Source: Neckera pumila (taxonomy: Eukaryota; Streptophyta; Bryopsida; Hypnales; Neckeraceae). From it: 64,000 bases of DNA. The DNA is taken from contig OZ018416.1 in NCBI GenBank assembly GCA_963969595.1, forward strand, positions 4,790,065-4,854,064. The letters run 5' to 3'. The notes beneath the pieces are model-generated. The model was not told the DNA's origin and did not search any database. It saw nothing but the letters and a program-made list of their open reading frames with translations. Shown one piece after another: positions 41,271-53,930 of the stretch. How positions within the stretch are numbered: the first letter of the stretch is position 1; every line of letters begins with the position of its first letter. Made by a program: the position numbers and the translations under genes.

Positions 41271-43820
41271 ATGGCCAGTCTCTGCGCGCGTCTCGTCCCG
41301 CCCTGCGCTCCCGACGCCTCCTGCGCGTCCCACCAGTCCATGGAAGTCCTTCCGCAAGCAACTGGCCATCTCGCAAGCCGATTCTTAACCGGCGCACGAC
41401 CGAGCTTTCACACCTTCACAGTCGCGCCCTCAGCGCTTCCGCAATGGCGCAACTCAAGCAAGCTCGGTGTCGCCGTGCGCGCTTCCGCAGACGGCTCCTT
41501 CAACAATGGCACATCTTTCCAATCAGTGTCGTCTTCTCAAATCGCTGCCCCCGTGGTGGAGGATCCCGCCAATGTCGACCTCGTGGTGGATCCCCCTCCG
41601 AAGCCGCTCCCAACCACAACTGACTACCTCCGCGTCGCGTCAAGCTCATTACAGTACGAGGCGGGCAAATTAGGCGGCATCACATCGCTCACCCAAGACT
41701 TAGAAACCCTGAACCAATCTCCCACAGCCGTTTCCTACTTAACCCGCATTCTCACCGCGAAGGTGTACGACGTCGCGATCGAATCCCCCCTCGAGCCCGC
41801 TAAGAAGCTCAGTGAGCGCCTCGGCGTTCAGATGCTTCTCAAGCGCGAGGACATGCAACCCGTGTTCTCATTCAAGCTCCGTGGCGCCTACAACATGATG
41901 GCGAAGCTTCCTCGGGCGCAATTGGAGAAAGGAGTGATCTGCTCCTCGGCTGGGAACCACGCTCAGGGGGTAGCCCTTGCTGCGAAGAAGCTCGGGTGCG
42001 ATGCGGTTATTGCAATGCCGGTGACGACGCCCGAGATTAAGTGGAAGTCGGTGAAAAGGTTGGGGGCGACGGTGGTGTTGGTGGGGGAGAGTTACGATGA
42101 GACGCAGGCATATGCGAAACAGAGGGGGGTGGAGGAAGGGAGGGTGTTTGTGCCGCCGTTTGATGAGACGGAAGTGATTGCGGGACAAGGGACGATTGGG
42201 ATGGAGATTGTGAGGCAGCATCCGGGGGCGTTGCATGCGGTGTTTGTGCCGGTCGGGGGAGGGGGGCTGATTGCGGGGATTGCCGCCTACATGAAGCAAG
42301 TGCGGCCGGAGGTGAGAGGCTTGAAACTGAACCCTAAACCTAAATTGGAATTGGAATTGGAATTGTGTGCATCTGTTTTGGGAAAATTGTTTTTGATGTG
42401 CACGGTTTTGTTAAGGTTGGGATATGGACATGACATTCTAGAGGAGTGTTGACCGATTGCTCTATGGGTAGCACTAATAGTTGACGGAGTAGCAACGCTT
42501 GCATTCTCGAGCTCAAGATTCGAGAAGATTGGTGCTAAAGAGACGAGCAGCTGTACTTGAATATATTCTTAAAGTTCACAATTTTGTCAAATTTGGGATA
42601 TGTACGTAACATTCTAGAGCAGTGTTGACCGCATGTGCTCTGGTTAGCACTACTGCTTGGCGGAGTAGCAATGCTTTCATTCTTGACTCAGGATGTGAGA
42701 AGATTTGTGGCAGAGAGACGAAAATATCAAATAATTTGAAAGATCTGCATTACCTGATGTTTCGTTGAATTAGTAGTTGGTCTAAGGTGTTCGCAGCTAC
42801 TTTCAAGAATAGTTTGCATATTTTGAGGATTTGGTTTAGGGCTTAGGGCTTAGGGTTTAGGGTTTTAGCTTATGCAGGAGGATTGTTGTTGCTTTGCAGG
42901 TGAAAATCATTGGTGTGGAACCTGCAGACGCAAATGCGATGGCTTTATCACTTCACCACGGAAAGCGCATCGTCCTTGAGCAAGTGGGCGGCTTCGCGGA
43001 CGGAGTTGCCGTGAAAATGGTCGGGGAGGAGACATTTCGCCTCTCCCGGAACCTCATCGACGGAGTGGTACTCGTGAGCCGTGACTCCATTTGCGCAGCC
43101 ATCAAGGACATGTTCGAGGAAACGCGGAGCATCTTGGAGCCTGCTGGCGCTTTAGCATTGGCAGGAGCGAAAGCGTATTGCCAATACTACAACATCAAAG
43201 ACGAGGCTGTGGTTGCCATCTCAAGCGGTGCCAACATGAATTTCGATCGTCTGCGAGTAGTGACGGAGCTCGCCGACGTCGGTGCTCGCAAGGAAGCCGT
43301 CCTGGCGACCTTCATGCCCGAAGAGCCAGGCTCCTTCAAGAAGTTCCAACAAATGGTGGGACCTATTAGTATCACCGAGTTCAAGTATCGGTATACCATC
43401 AACCAGGAAGCGCTTGTGCTATATAGTGTGGGCTTGCATCAGGAGGAGGAGCTTTCAGCTTTGAAGGAGCGGATGGAAGGTGCTGGTATGCGAACTGTGG
43501 ACTTGACCGACAACGATCTGGCGAAAGACCATCTGCGGCATCTGATGGGAGGGCGTGCCCATGTCGAGCATGAGTTGCTCTACAGATTTGTGTTTCCGGA
43601 GCGACAAGGTGCTCTCATGAAGTTTCTGGACGCGTTCTCCCCTTGCTGGAATATCTCACTGTTCCACTACCGCTCCCAGGGCGAGATGGGAGCCAATGTG
43701 CTGGTGGCCTTGCAGATTGCTGAGGAAGATGAAGAAGAGTTTGTGGGTCGTGCCAATGCGCTTGGATATGAATTCCAAGATGAGCGCAACAATACGGCGT
43801 TTCAACTGATACTGCGATGA
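41271..43820 (+). CDS. OMR1: Threonine deaminase (threonine dehydratase), plastid type, 2 exons
   Basis: Exons 41271-42311 and 42900-43820, GT-AG intron in phase 0, give 653 residues. The enzyme converts L-threonine to 2-oxobutanoate and ammonia with PLP, the committed step of isoleucine synthesis in plastids (family knowledge). Roughly the first 90 residues are Ser/Ala/Arg-rich with few acidic residues, as in a transit peptide. The PLP domain has FSFKLRGAYN, with the Schiff-base Lys at about 202, then SSAGNHAQGVA and the phosphate-binding VPVGGGGLIAG. The C-terminal third carries two ACT-like regulatory segments (MPEEPGSFKKFQQMVG and FPERQGALMKFLDAF), which bind isoleucine and valine in plant enzymes. 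It is somewhat longer than the roughly 590 residues of Arabidopsis OMR1, mainly at the N-terminus. The ATG in ccATGGCC is the first in frame. Exons are strongly GC-rich against the AT-rich surroundings. Confidence 0.95.
42417..42725 (+). repeat. Direct duplication inside the threonine deaminase intron
   Basis: Units 42417-42558 and 42593-42725 share ttgggatatg, acattctagag, agtgttgaccg, gcggagtagcaa-like and gagaagatt words in the same order. They are diverged copies about 176 bp apart. Confidence 0.7.
42833..42867 (+). repeat. Telomere-like TTTAGGG motif
   Basis: Several units of (t/c)ttaggg lie near the 3' end of the threonine deaminase intron. This is an interstitial short tract, not a chromosome end. 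In plant introns and leaders such telo-box words are common. Confidence 0.6.
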
Positions 43821-43949
43821 AACATGAATTTTTTTTAATTCTTGCTCATTTTTGTCTCACTGATATTGCATTATGATGTATATGTACAATAGGTTTAGGT
43901 TTAGGGTTAGGGTTTAGGCATAATTATACTAGTGTCTTGTTTCTTGGGC

Positions 43950-44238
43950 AACAAGGTGCTTTCATGAAGTTTCTGGACGCGTTCTTCCTTCCTGGAATAT
44001 CACGGTTCCACTACTATCCCAAGGATGGGTGCCATTGTGCTGTTTGCTTTGCAGGAATATGACCAGGACTTTACCAATGCGCTTGGGTATGGATTCCAAG
44101 ATGACCTCAACTATACGGCGTTTTAATTAATACTGCGATGAAGCATGTGTTTTTAAATTTCGTGTTCAATTTTGTCTCTCAGCATTACATTATGATGTCT
44201 ATGTTCACAGGGTTTAGATCTAGGGTTAGGGTTTAGGC
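43950..44238 (+). pseudogene. Decayed tandem copy of the threonine deaminase 3' end
   Basis: This aligns with 43603-43919, which covers the last about 73 codons plus the 3' UTR. It shares acaaggtgct-tcatgaag, tttctggacgcgttctt, aatgcgcttggatatga-like, tacggcgttt and tactgcgatgaa words, and ends in the same telomere-like ggttagggtttaggca. Small deletions break the frame. It duplicates the regulatory C-terminal tail only and has no own start. Confidence 0.85.
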
Positions 44239-45890
44239 ATGAGTATACTACCGGTAGTGGGTTTCAAAGTAGCCACTATCTTTCTTGGAGGTTCTCATCA
44301 TTGGGTAAAAATTGCCTCGTGGTGCACTTGCCTTCTTCACCAACTGTACTTATGTTTGAAGAACTGCCCAAGTCGATCGTTTTCAATGTTGAAAACATAT
44401 CGTCATGCTTTGTGGTTGGTGACTACTATTATGTTTCTAATGGGAAGGCTTGCCTTGTAATTAGGAAATTTGGAGAAGGATGATGGTTTTATGAAATCCA
44501 CCATTTTTGCCTCTTCTAATGATCCTCCTATTCCAATTCTGGAAGCAAGAATCTTTTCACTTCCTCAACTATAAAATTCTAGTACTGCACTAATTTTGTC
44601 GGAGCTAACTGCTTTGAGGAGTGTTTTATTTTGGTTCTCTTTTTATAGATCTCAAGGTATTTAAATTTTGTTTTTGAGTTCTACCCAAGCATTAATTGCC
44701 TTCGTGAGACTGTCTCTGTGATTTTAACCCTTTAGATCTTGGGCTTTTTTTAAAAGGATGCCATTTTGTGTAACCTGTTTCTGAAATAGTGCTATTTATG
44801 GAAACATAGAAGTTTGTTTACGGAATGAGCTGTAGGAATTGGAAATCAATTTGGATATGGGATAGAAAACTTGATACATTAATAGGATGGTGCACTTCAT
44901 AGCAAACTCTGTATTTCAAGACATACCAGAACACTAGATAGTGTGGTGGATCTACTAATTTAGACATCTGTAGAGCACAGTGAAGTTTTGTATTGAAGTG
45001 AACCTAGTTGTGAACCTAAGTCTTCCAACCTTCCTAACATGCCATTATGTGTAAACAAATAAAATATCCTCCATTCATTGTTGAATGCAAAGTTTGCAAA
45101 TGCATTTTTTGCTTAGTTCAGGATCCAAGCTTATAAGCTTGGACTTGACAATTCTATGTCTTGTTTTGAATGGGCCAATTAACATATAAAAATGGATAGG
45201 TGATTTCATAGTTGGTGAATCAATAGACCTGTAGACAATGCAACAAATGAATTCTTGTTTTATAGTGCCCAAATCTATTTGAATTCACTATAAAGCTACA
45301 AAAGATGTATAGAAAAGAATCTAAAGTCAACTTTAAATATTCCTTCAACTTTGTAGCTATAATAGAGTTTATTGTAAAGTATGTGCAATGCGGGATACAG
45401 AGTCAAAGTTTGAGAAAAACACAGGATAAAATTCCCAAGAGCACTAAACTTGGGGACAGATGGAGTTTGTAGCCATATTTCTTTTGTACTATTCTTAGTT
45501 TAACCTTCCTTTGACACCCATTTTCAAATATAGGGCAAAATTTAGTACTTTATGATTGACTCTAATATATAGAGATGACTTCTTGTATCTATAAATGAAG
45601 GAAATGTGACCTACTATTGACATCCAACCCTACAAAAAAAGTTGGCTTCTACTATTCTATTAGTCCACAAACATATCTGAAAGTATCATCTAACTTTTAT
45701 TTCACTAAGCTCAAGCACACTATGACTTGAAGAGTCTCCCCAAAAACTACCAGCAACTCTCTTTAGTGAATTTATGAATAGTTCTTCCATTGTAGCAAGA
45801 TTGTTGTTACCAGATGCAAGCAACTTAATACTTTCCAAATAATGTTCCTCCATTGTTGATTTTGGCGCTACTGCTTGATAATCACTCTCC
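44239..45890. other. Intergenic with an unidentified short frame
   Basis: An open frame at about 44258-44483 on + encodes a segment with SIVFNVENISSCFVVGDYYY and NGKACLVIRKFGEG. It looks protein-like, perhaps an F-box or kelch-type fragment, but I cannot confirm this. The rest shows nothing recognisable. Confidence 0.25.
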
Positions 45891-47031
45891 TTGTAACATG
45901 GCCACTACTTGTTCTATTATAGGCCGTAGCTCAGCCTTGTTTTGGATGCAAAGGAGAGCAATGCTGATCAAACGATGTACTTCCACTTTTTTTTCACTTT
46001 TTCTTCATCTAATTCTTTGTCCGCTTACAACCTCCAAACATAAAAATTTCGAAGCTAAAAATATCTATTTTAATACTTAATCACTCAACTGATTGTATGA
46101 GGCATATTCAGATGCCAAATATCCCTTGCAATATGCAATCAAATTCTATATCAAAATCAAGATCAAAATTGAAACCTCTAACCTCTCAAATATTATCAAT
46201 GTTTATAAGAACTTCATTCAACCACTCAACATGGAAGCAAGGTTTTATGGTCAAATCTTGTTGATGCAACTAGGGTAGAAAGGGGGTAAAAAGGCATACA
46301 TGTGCCTATAGGGAGATGTTCAAGACATCTATAAATGATGTGAACAAATTTAAAACATTGTCTATTTTACCACCTTCTATCTCACCTCCTAATAGATAGC
46401 AAAATGAATTTGACAATTAATAGCAAACAACTAAATTAAAAACAATCTGCATTTAAAACAAACAGTTTTGAGCTTAATTGGTACCGCCACATGCTTAGTG
46501 AGTATATAACTTTCTTCATTAGGAAACAAAATCTGCTATTTTGGTTTCATAGTTTTTGTTCAACAAAATACTACTTGGTTTGATATCTCGATGAACAATT
46601 ATTGGTTGTGCAAGTTCATGTAGATAATGCAGACCACAAGCAACTCCCAAGCAAATCTTCTGCCGTATAGGCCAATTCAAGATGGCTTTGCTAGAACCTT
46701 GATTGGGACCTGTTAGGCATGGCAAAACCAATTCACAATAGTGCAAGGTTGGGCATCTTCCATATTAATCCTACATTGGTCTTTAAACCAAATCAAGGTT
46801 AACAAATTGTTCATGTTCGAATCTTCAGTTGCAAGGTTCTTGAGGTAAAAAGACCCACCTGTTTTTTGTAAGAAATCATAATCCCTAAAGCAGAAACATG
46901 CTATGAAAATAAAGAAATCCTATTGGTAAGAACATATAAACTTACGTAGAAGTATCTTATCAATGTCATAGTTGTCAATATACTTGTATACCAACAACCT
47001 TTGTTGTTTGCGGATGCAACATCCCTCTAGG

Positions 47032-47960
47032 TTAACCCCTAAAGTCCCATTGTCCCCTTGGGGAACAAATCAGATTTTAGGCAGGTACCTACGGGCTCAA
47101 TTTTTAGTGAAACTTTTTGAAACTTTTCTATAAGATAGAAAAACTGATTAGCTTTGTGGGAATATATTTTTTATTTCAATTGGTGCCCGGGAGAAAAAGT
47201 TGTACCACAAAAAGCCTCAAACTGAACTCGGCGGGCAACACAAATTTTTTGCAAAAAGTCAAAATAGATTTTAATTTTTTTTTCTTTGAAACTTTATATT
47301 TTTGTCTACATTTGAAGCTTTGATTTATTTTATTTGGACTAACAATGAGCAAGTTATGGACAATCTTGTTTTTTGGGCAATCTAAGCATCTTTTTGAAAA
47401 AATAACTTGTGGGATTTATTTCTGAATGCAGTTTTAACAATTCTTTACACTTTTTTCTTGAGAATGTTATGTTTGCTTGCTAAAACAACCTCACCATTGG
47501 GATTATTGTATTTCAATCCCATCTAAGAGCTATTAATGATTTAGTTTTTTTTTCAATCTTGGACTTATTTCTACTTAACAATTTTTTGAAGAATAAAAAT
47601 CAAGTGTTTTTTTTTTTAATTTTTTTGGTAGACTTTCAACTTACATCTTCAACATAAAAAATTTTAAATTCAAATTTTGTAGTGCAAAAAGTTTCCACAA
47701 ATGGCAGTCAAAGTCATTTGAATTTGCAGATTAGTGTTCAAAAAATAATTCTTTTTCAACTTTGAATGCTAATATCTTCCAATCTATATGGTCAAACTTC
47801 ATGAAATTTTTACCACATAATCTTTGACATGTGAAGTACAAGATCCTATGGTTAGATTCTAAAAAAATGTTTTTTTTTTGTGTTTTTGGATGAACGCAGC
47901 CAAAATGGCAGTTTTGAGTGGTTTTTGACAGAAAAATGGCTTTAGGACTTTAGGGGTTAA
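47032..47960 (+). mobile_element. TTAA element, subfamily L2 (929 bp), in the RLK relic
   Basis: Begins TTAACCCCTAAAGTCCCA and ends GGACTTTAGGGGTTAA. It aligns with 14892-15818. It lies between the kinase and transmembrane exons of the minus-strand receptor relic. Non-coding. Confidence 0.85.
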
Positions 47961-50174
47961 CCAAATTTCGGTGTTTCATTCCAGTCAACAAAATGACCTC
48001 ATTCAAAATTTTGTCTATATTTTCCGTTGTCTTAGCAAATAATTGCTTTACGTATTGCTACTTCATTTCCATTAGGCAGTATACCCTAAAAAGTGAGAAG
48101 AGGAGATAACTTAAGATTCAAATTGGGATAGAATCCAAAACCAAGAAGCACATTATGCATTTATTATGTAATAATAATTGCTTCCAAGAAGTTGGAGATT
48201 ACAAACAAAGAATCTTTGAAGTAATGAGCCATTCAAGATTGAAATTTTGCCACAAGAGACCTTTGGAATTTAGAATAGGTGTCAAAAATCTCACCTTATA
48301 TACAACCCCAAAGGATACTTGGCCTAGCTTCATATCCGGATGGAAGTCTCAAGTGGCAATTCAAAGCTGGTTGTAGGGAAAGATTGTTGGCTGCACTTCA
48401 ACTCTTCACACTTTGCATAAAATAATCATACAATTAACTAATATTTTCCAAGCATAACACCTTGTCAAAATAAATACACATTAGATATTTTGTCCAAGTC
48501 ACATCTCTTTTACACATAAAATACATAATACAAGTGTAATGAAGGTGTACAAAAAATATTCCTTATCAATAAAAGCTTCCAGCAATAATGTTTACTTTTT
48601 TGAAGTTGAATCTTGAAGTACTATCTGTATTTCTTACTTCTAAGGTAAAAAGCAACTAGACTGGCGAGTAGGACCAGCAGTGATGATACACTTGTCACCA
48701 TTGTGATTATCACAGCTTTAGGTTTGGCTTCGTTATGTACCATTGCTCTTGCATCATCTTCGGCGTTATATTTGCAAACTTGGATACAAAAGAATCGTGT
48801 ATTGTCATCAAATTCTGGAACGTTGCAATAAGGATTCCTTTGAAGACTGCCAAAGTCCACAATGTAAATCACTTACTGTTGACAACTATAAGCCGTTATT
48901 CTAGTTCATGATACCTTCAAGTGGGTTTAGAAAATAAGAGAACTTCAAAAATCACAATAAGCTCTCAACAAGATTTCATGGCACCACCAAATACTTCATT
49001 GTCAACCAAATGATAGTAATTAGTTTTTTTAATCCTCAACAACTGTAGCATTGCAATTGAATTGATCATTCTCTAACATGTCCATGCATGTGCATACCTT
49101 ATAACTGTGGTGGAGGCTCTAATTTTTGTCACATCATAAGTTACGTTGCTAATTGAGTTGTTCACCAATGAAAGAACTCTGAGCTTTCTTGATGAATTAG
49201 AGGTTCTCATACTCAGGAATCCTTGGACAGAAAGGTCACTGATGTTTGGTGATCCATCGATTGAATTTGAGTCTAGGTACTTGAAATATCAACAACAAAA
49301 CGAATCTCATGAGGCAACTATCTTCCATTAATGCAAACCCACAACATCCGTTAAATGTTGCATGTTGGTGAATTTGTCCACAAGTCCAACAATGACAATG
49401 TACATGGTAATGATGCAGAGTCTTTAGCTCTGTATTGATTATTCCGCTCTGTTTTAAAAACACATATAATACACATTGCAATGAGGATACTTTGATCATG
49501 GCAGGGAAAATCAACAAGCCTTTTGCCTTAGCAACTTACAATTCCTGGAGTTCTAAGCTGCTCCAAAAATTGAGAGCTGATCCAATAAACGCATTTCTCC
49601 TAAAATTCTTGTTGAAAACATTATGAAACAAATTGGAGCACAATGGCTATTGGATGCTACACTAAAAACTATATTTAGTATTGGATTGCAATTAGTGTAA
49701 TTACCAGCCTACCCCACCCAACACTAAATCTAAACTTTAGAGTAATTAGTGTAGTGTTAGACTTGAATGTGTCGCCTTTGGCTTCTCTTCTTTTCTGCCT
49801 TCCCTGGTCTTCCCTTCCAATTGGACTTTGTTTGCCAATGTAGCCCAGTCACATCGTCGCCCTTCCCAAACGATCCTCATTTCTAGTCGCATCGTCCTTC
49901 CTACGCAATCCTTTTCCAGTCGCATCGCCCTCCTTGCGATCCAAGAGTGACGGATTTTTTTGTGTGTGTGTGTTTATACTCCAGCCGTTCCTGCCGCTCT
50001 ATGCTGTTTGAATCTCCCGCCTCCGCCTCCAACCGCACCTTCGTTCTGCACCACAGCTCACCATTGCGTCATCACTTGGTTCATACGCCTCGCATCACAC
50101 CTCGCGTCACCTGCTTCATCACATGGACATCCTCATCTGGATCAACTCGGATAGGGTAAGCTTTTGAGCTGATT

Positions 50175-51744
50175 TTGACCCGTCGTCGTTTTTTTTTACT
50201 CACGCTTGCCACTGCAGGTATTCCGTCATGGCTGCCCTCCCAGAAACTTCCACGCCTCGATGCTTGCAACAGGTTTCCAGCATTGCTGTCTACAAGCACA
50301 TCATCACCTGAATGGTTCAAGATGAAATCGTGCATGACATCCGCAGGCTCTACATCCGCACAATTACTGCGTTTCCAAAGCATTTTTGTGTTCAAAGAAG
50401 TGCCAACCTTGTTCGGGCTTCTCATTGGTGGGCTCAACTTCAACAATTTTGCAATGAAGGAGAAGCAAATATATCATCTCCACCAATTTCATGCACTAGG
50501 GACTAGATGGGAGGACGAAAACAACTCCACCCAAAGGCAAGTCCAGGTCGCGGTGTCAAGCAATCTGAATGGGTACTTTGGTTCTACCCTAAGCTCTTGA
50601 ATGCATTTGATTGATTTAGAAAAATTGAAGTCAAATTCTCATCCAAATTGCTCATTGAATTAGCTATGTCAATCTTAATGGATCCTACTTCTCCATATAC
50701 AGCCTAATCTCATGAATCCAAGAACAATGTCCTACTCATGTCAAAGTTGACCCCAAGTTGGGTTCAACAATTCATGCATGTGCACAACATTGTTTTGTTG
50801 TCACAATGTGGACGTCTGACTTGTAGTCTCGAGAAAGAACTACAAATCAAAATGGCGACAACTTACCATCTTGGTGTGCTGCAGCGGGGGTTCCAACCAA
50901 TGTTTTTTATGAAAATCTGATGGAAAACATTGACGAAACTCATTTTTTCGTGAACTTAGACAATGGTTGAATGTTGGAATTTAGGGGGGACACTAGTGTC
51001 AAGTACGCCAAAGTGGTTTTCAGTGGAGACTCTATGACCATGGTCATTAGAATCTCTAGAAGGCGTCGATCTATGATTGAAGCCTCCATGTTCATTTTTA
51101 CCAATTCCAATAGCAATTATCCTATTCGAGGCCTAGAAGACAATATTCTAGGGGTATGCTACAGAACCAGACCTAAAGGCTAGATGGACCAAGCCCTTTT
51201 TGCTGAATTCTTTGCTAAGCCCCGAGCCTTCCAAGCCAATTTTTATGGCTGCACAAAAGTCATTTGGGTGGACAATTGTGGTGGCCATAACATGATCCCG
51301 GCCTTCATGGCTGTTTTGGAAGCAAAGCAGGCCAGTCTTAGGTATTTACCATCTTATTTGACACATTTGTGTCAACTAGCAGACACATTTATCATCTCCA
51401 AGGTCAAGGACGCTTGGACCAAGCGATGGGAAGCAAAGAAGGTTGAGCTCATTGCAAGCAATGCTTGGCAAAATACTCCTCGAGCTGATAGACAATGGTC
51501 AGGAAAACTCACAAACCCGGGAAAAACATTTTTCCTACAACTGGCTACAGATAGCATTGAAGATGTGAATAAAGAGGTAGAGTGTGATAATGTGTCATAT
51601 GCTAGGAAAGCTATGATTAGATCAGGTATGGCTTTGAGTGTTGATGGCACATGGAGTGTCAATCAACTCTTTCCACATCTGCAGGAAATTATAGCCAAGC
51701 ATGAACCATACTTCCAAGTCCAACAAGTTCCAACCCAAGTATGA
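50175..51744 (+). pseudogene. Pogo/Tigger-type DDE transposase, broken
   Basis: The C-terminal block 51184-51744 has VIWVDNCGGHN (second catalytic Asp), YLPSYLTHLCQLADTFIISK and DAWTKRWEAKK, the DDE_1 endonuclease pattern of pogo/Tigger-like transposases. Just upstream (50890-51180) is NIDETHFFVNLDN (first catalytic Asp region), then KYAKVVFSGDSM. At 50738-50920 comes YHLGVLQRGF in another frame, and 50312-50506 (RASHWWAQLQQF) gives an N-terminal DNA-binding-region relic. Breaks: a frameshift near 50885 (G run), an in-frame TGA at 50968-50970, a TAG at 51181-51183, and further stops between 50600 and 50738. It cannot encode an active protein. It is the only transposase found in the window. 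Confidence 0.85.
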
Positions 51745-52208
51745 AATTTGTATTTATTTTACTATATCTAAATATGAATATCTTTTTTCTTATTTGATGT
51801 TCAAGGACTTCCTTCATTACAAATATTTTTCACATTTTCTACTCCTTCCATCATTTTCCTTGTCTTCAATCTTTTCCTTTGCAAATTCATTTTTTTATGG
51901 GCCCCGTTGGAAAAGCAGACGCTCCCAACATTGGGAACGTCGGCGTTTCCAACGGGGAACGCCAGGATCGGAGAACGCTGGGAACAAGGCCAAACCCTAA
52001 AAAGTTCTTTGTACTGCTTTTGCAGCTCTCTTGCAGCTCTTTGGAGCTCTGATTTTGCAGCTCTGGTTGAAAGTGTCATGTATGAATCCGTCTCTTCCCT
52101 TCCAATCCCCTTCCACTCTATATGATCTATTTCTATTCTGCAAAATCCCTCCCAAATTGCTAAACCGTGACGAGAAACGTTGTCGAGAGAAGCGGAGGAA
52201 ACGGCTAG

Positions 52209-52520
52209 GTGCAACAACAGGCTGCTCTTCACATCGGCAATGGCGGCGAGGGTCAAAACGTAGGAACGGTTGCCAATGCTCGTGTTCCTGAAAAGACCAT
52301 CAACAATGCCTTGTTCTACGGAGTAAGCTTCTCCAAAAGCGATAGCACCATGCTGATAAGCAACACTATCAACTCCCCCGGGCTTGATGGGGTTGTCATC
52401 GGTCCAGGTCCTGGCACGGCTCCGCTACCATCCGGGACAATACCGTGACTGGTCTTGCACCTGGAAGATCACCTTTAGTTCTCCGAGTCCTTTGTAGGCA
52501 CTGTCCACGCAAATCATTGG
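52209..52520 (+). pseudogene. Beta-helix-like protein fragment
   Basis: The frame 52209-52448 has NNALFYGVSFSKSDSTMLIS and NSPGLDGVVIGPG. Shifting frame near 52415 continues with TIRDNTVTGLAPG and RSPLVLRVL. The repeated short N-x-hydrophobic turns suggest a right-handed beta-helix (carbohydrate-active type), but I cannot name the family. It has no start context and a frameshift, so it is probably another captured or degraded piece inside the composite element. Confidence 0.35.
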
Positions 52521-52549
52521 TAGAGTTTCAAAAGTCAAAACAGCTACTT

Positions 52550-53930
52550 CTATGCACAAATCTTTCGGTTTCTATGTTGAGGTTCCTGCGTTTGAGCTCG
52601 TCGCTTCTTTGATTTCGAGGGCAGGTTGCTTTCATCGTCCTAAAATGGCACAATACTTTTAGTAAGGCTAAACAACTTCAAGAATCCAAATAAATCACTC
52701 AAAATCTGTTCAAAAAAATGCTCGCGTTGAATGCAAAGCCTAGCGCCTCAAAAACAAGACTTAATTACGTCGTCATAATGCGCAAGATAATCTCTTGATG
52801 CAATGAATGACAAGAACTTGGACTCTCAAAACATTATTTAAGAAAGTGGTGGAGATACCTTAGCAATTAAGTCATACGCCACTTCCGCCGGTTGAAACTT
52901 ATTCTCAACGCAACAAGCGTACATAAGTTCAGTTACATCCACGACCTGTAAAAGTGTCGATCAAAGGAATTTCTCGCACAACGAAAAAACCACATAGTGC
53001 ATGCTTGTCCCCTCCGCACCCTTAAACAAACGAAAGCTGATGATCCCTCCCTAGGTTGCACCATGACGGCATTCAAGTATGAAATGTGTGGAAACTTAGC
53101 AAACCTCCACCCATTCCGGTGTGTAGTCGCAAAATGGTGCACAATAAAGCTTCACTCTTGAATCCGTCGTGCAGACAGCCAATAAGCACCTGCAAAGAGG
53201 CATTATCAGCTTTGATACGATTCCAAATGGGAACACAAAGAACTAAAAAAATAACAAGTGGATATAACATGACAGCGAACTATCGGATTCTTGGACCTAC
53301 ACAAATATTGAAAAGAGAATGACACAATCTGGGTCGATAGAAGTTCAACTTACCCTCCATGAGAAGCTACGCCCTGTGGAGATCAATCAATTGATCGTAC
53401 CGCTGTTCGTCTCTCTCTAGCAAGCCGAAATTCAAAGAGCTCAGAATCATGTACATCTGCATTGACAGTCAATTTGACAGAGAATGCATTAGAGACTTTC
53501 CTTCCTTCCTGCTATTACAACATTCGAAAACACAATCCTTGATTCCAACAGAAGCTACAAACTTGCAGGCTGCACTTTCCAATATCAAAAATTCGGCTTT
53601 GCGAAATTGGGACAAAACCTTTTGGACCTGTCAACTCAGCAGGATTCTGCACATAATTGACAATGAGTAACCATAATCAACTCCTGGCATTCAACCAAAA
53701 TCATACTAATGACCTCGTCCAATCAAGCTGACTAAAAAAACAATGCACATTGCAAAGAGTTACAATACCAAGTGCTCCTAAAGAATTTTTTTTTAAAAGA
53801 CAAGACAGATAATTGGACAGCGAACCAGGATAGTGACGAGGTGGCCAGACGCGATGGCAAGAAGATTCTCCTGCGACCACTTGATGGAGTTCGGGAAAGC
53901 CCAAACCGGTGAAGTTCCTCTACTGCTCAT
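52550..53930 (-). pseudogene. TFIIIC/WD40-like gene 5' fragment, introns retained
   Basis: The ATG at 53930 starts MSSRG and then has AFPNSIKWSQENLLAIASGH followed by LVTIL (exon 53930-53826), the start of the plant WD40 protein family related to TFIIIC 90-kDa subunits. Exon 53189-53105 gives LLAVCTTDSRVKLYCAPF and CDYTPEWVE. Exon 52945-52859 gives VVDVTELMYACCVENKFQ and EVAYDLIAK. Exon 52639-52550 gives DDESNLPSKSKKRRAQTQ, then a stop. Junctions have GT/AG signals. At least one exon between the first two is missing, since the phases do not join (0 against 2), and everything after about residue 150 of a normally about 800-residue protein is absent. 53931-55170 upstream looks like the parent gene's leader, with a telo-box motif. 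Intron retention argues for DNA-level capture. Family identification is by eye. Confidence 0.65.

Noticed and set aside
41868..42299. 143-codon minus frame inside the threonine deaminase gene
   Set aside because: It is antisense to the conserved PLP domain, His/Arg/Pro-rich by complement effect, with no domain signature.
42833..42867. Possible telomere
   Set aside because: Only a few TTTAGGG-type units, inside an intron, with similar short tracts elsewhere; a chromosome end is excluded by genes on both sides.
52209..52448. Dirigent-like protein
   Set aside because: The spacing of conserved residues does not fit dirigent proteins. The short N-rich turns look more like a beta-helix, so no family is claimed.
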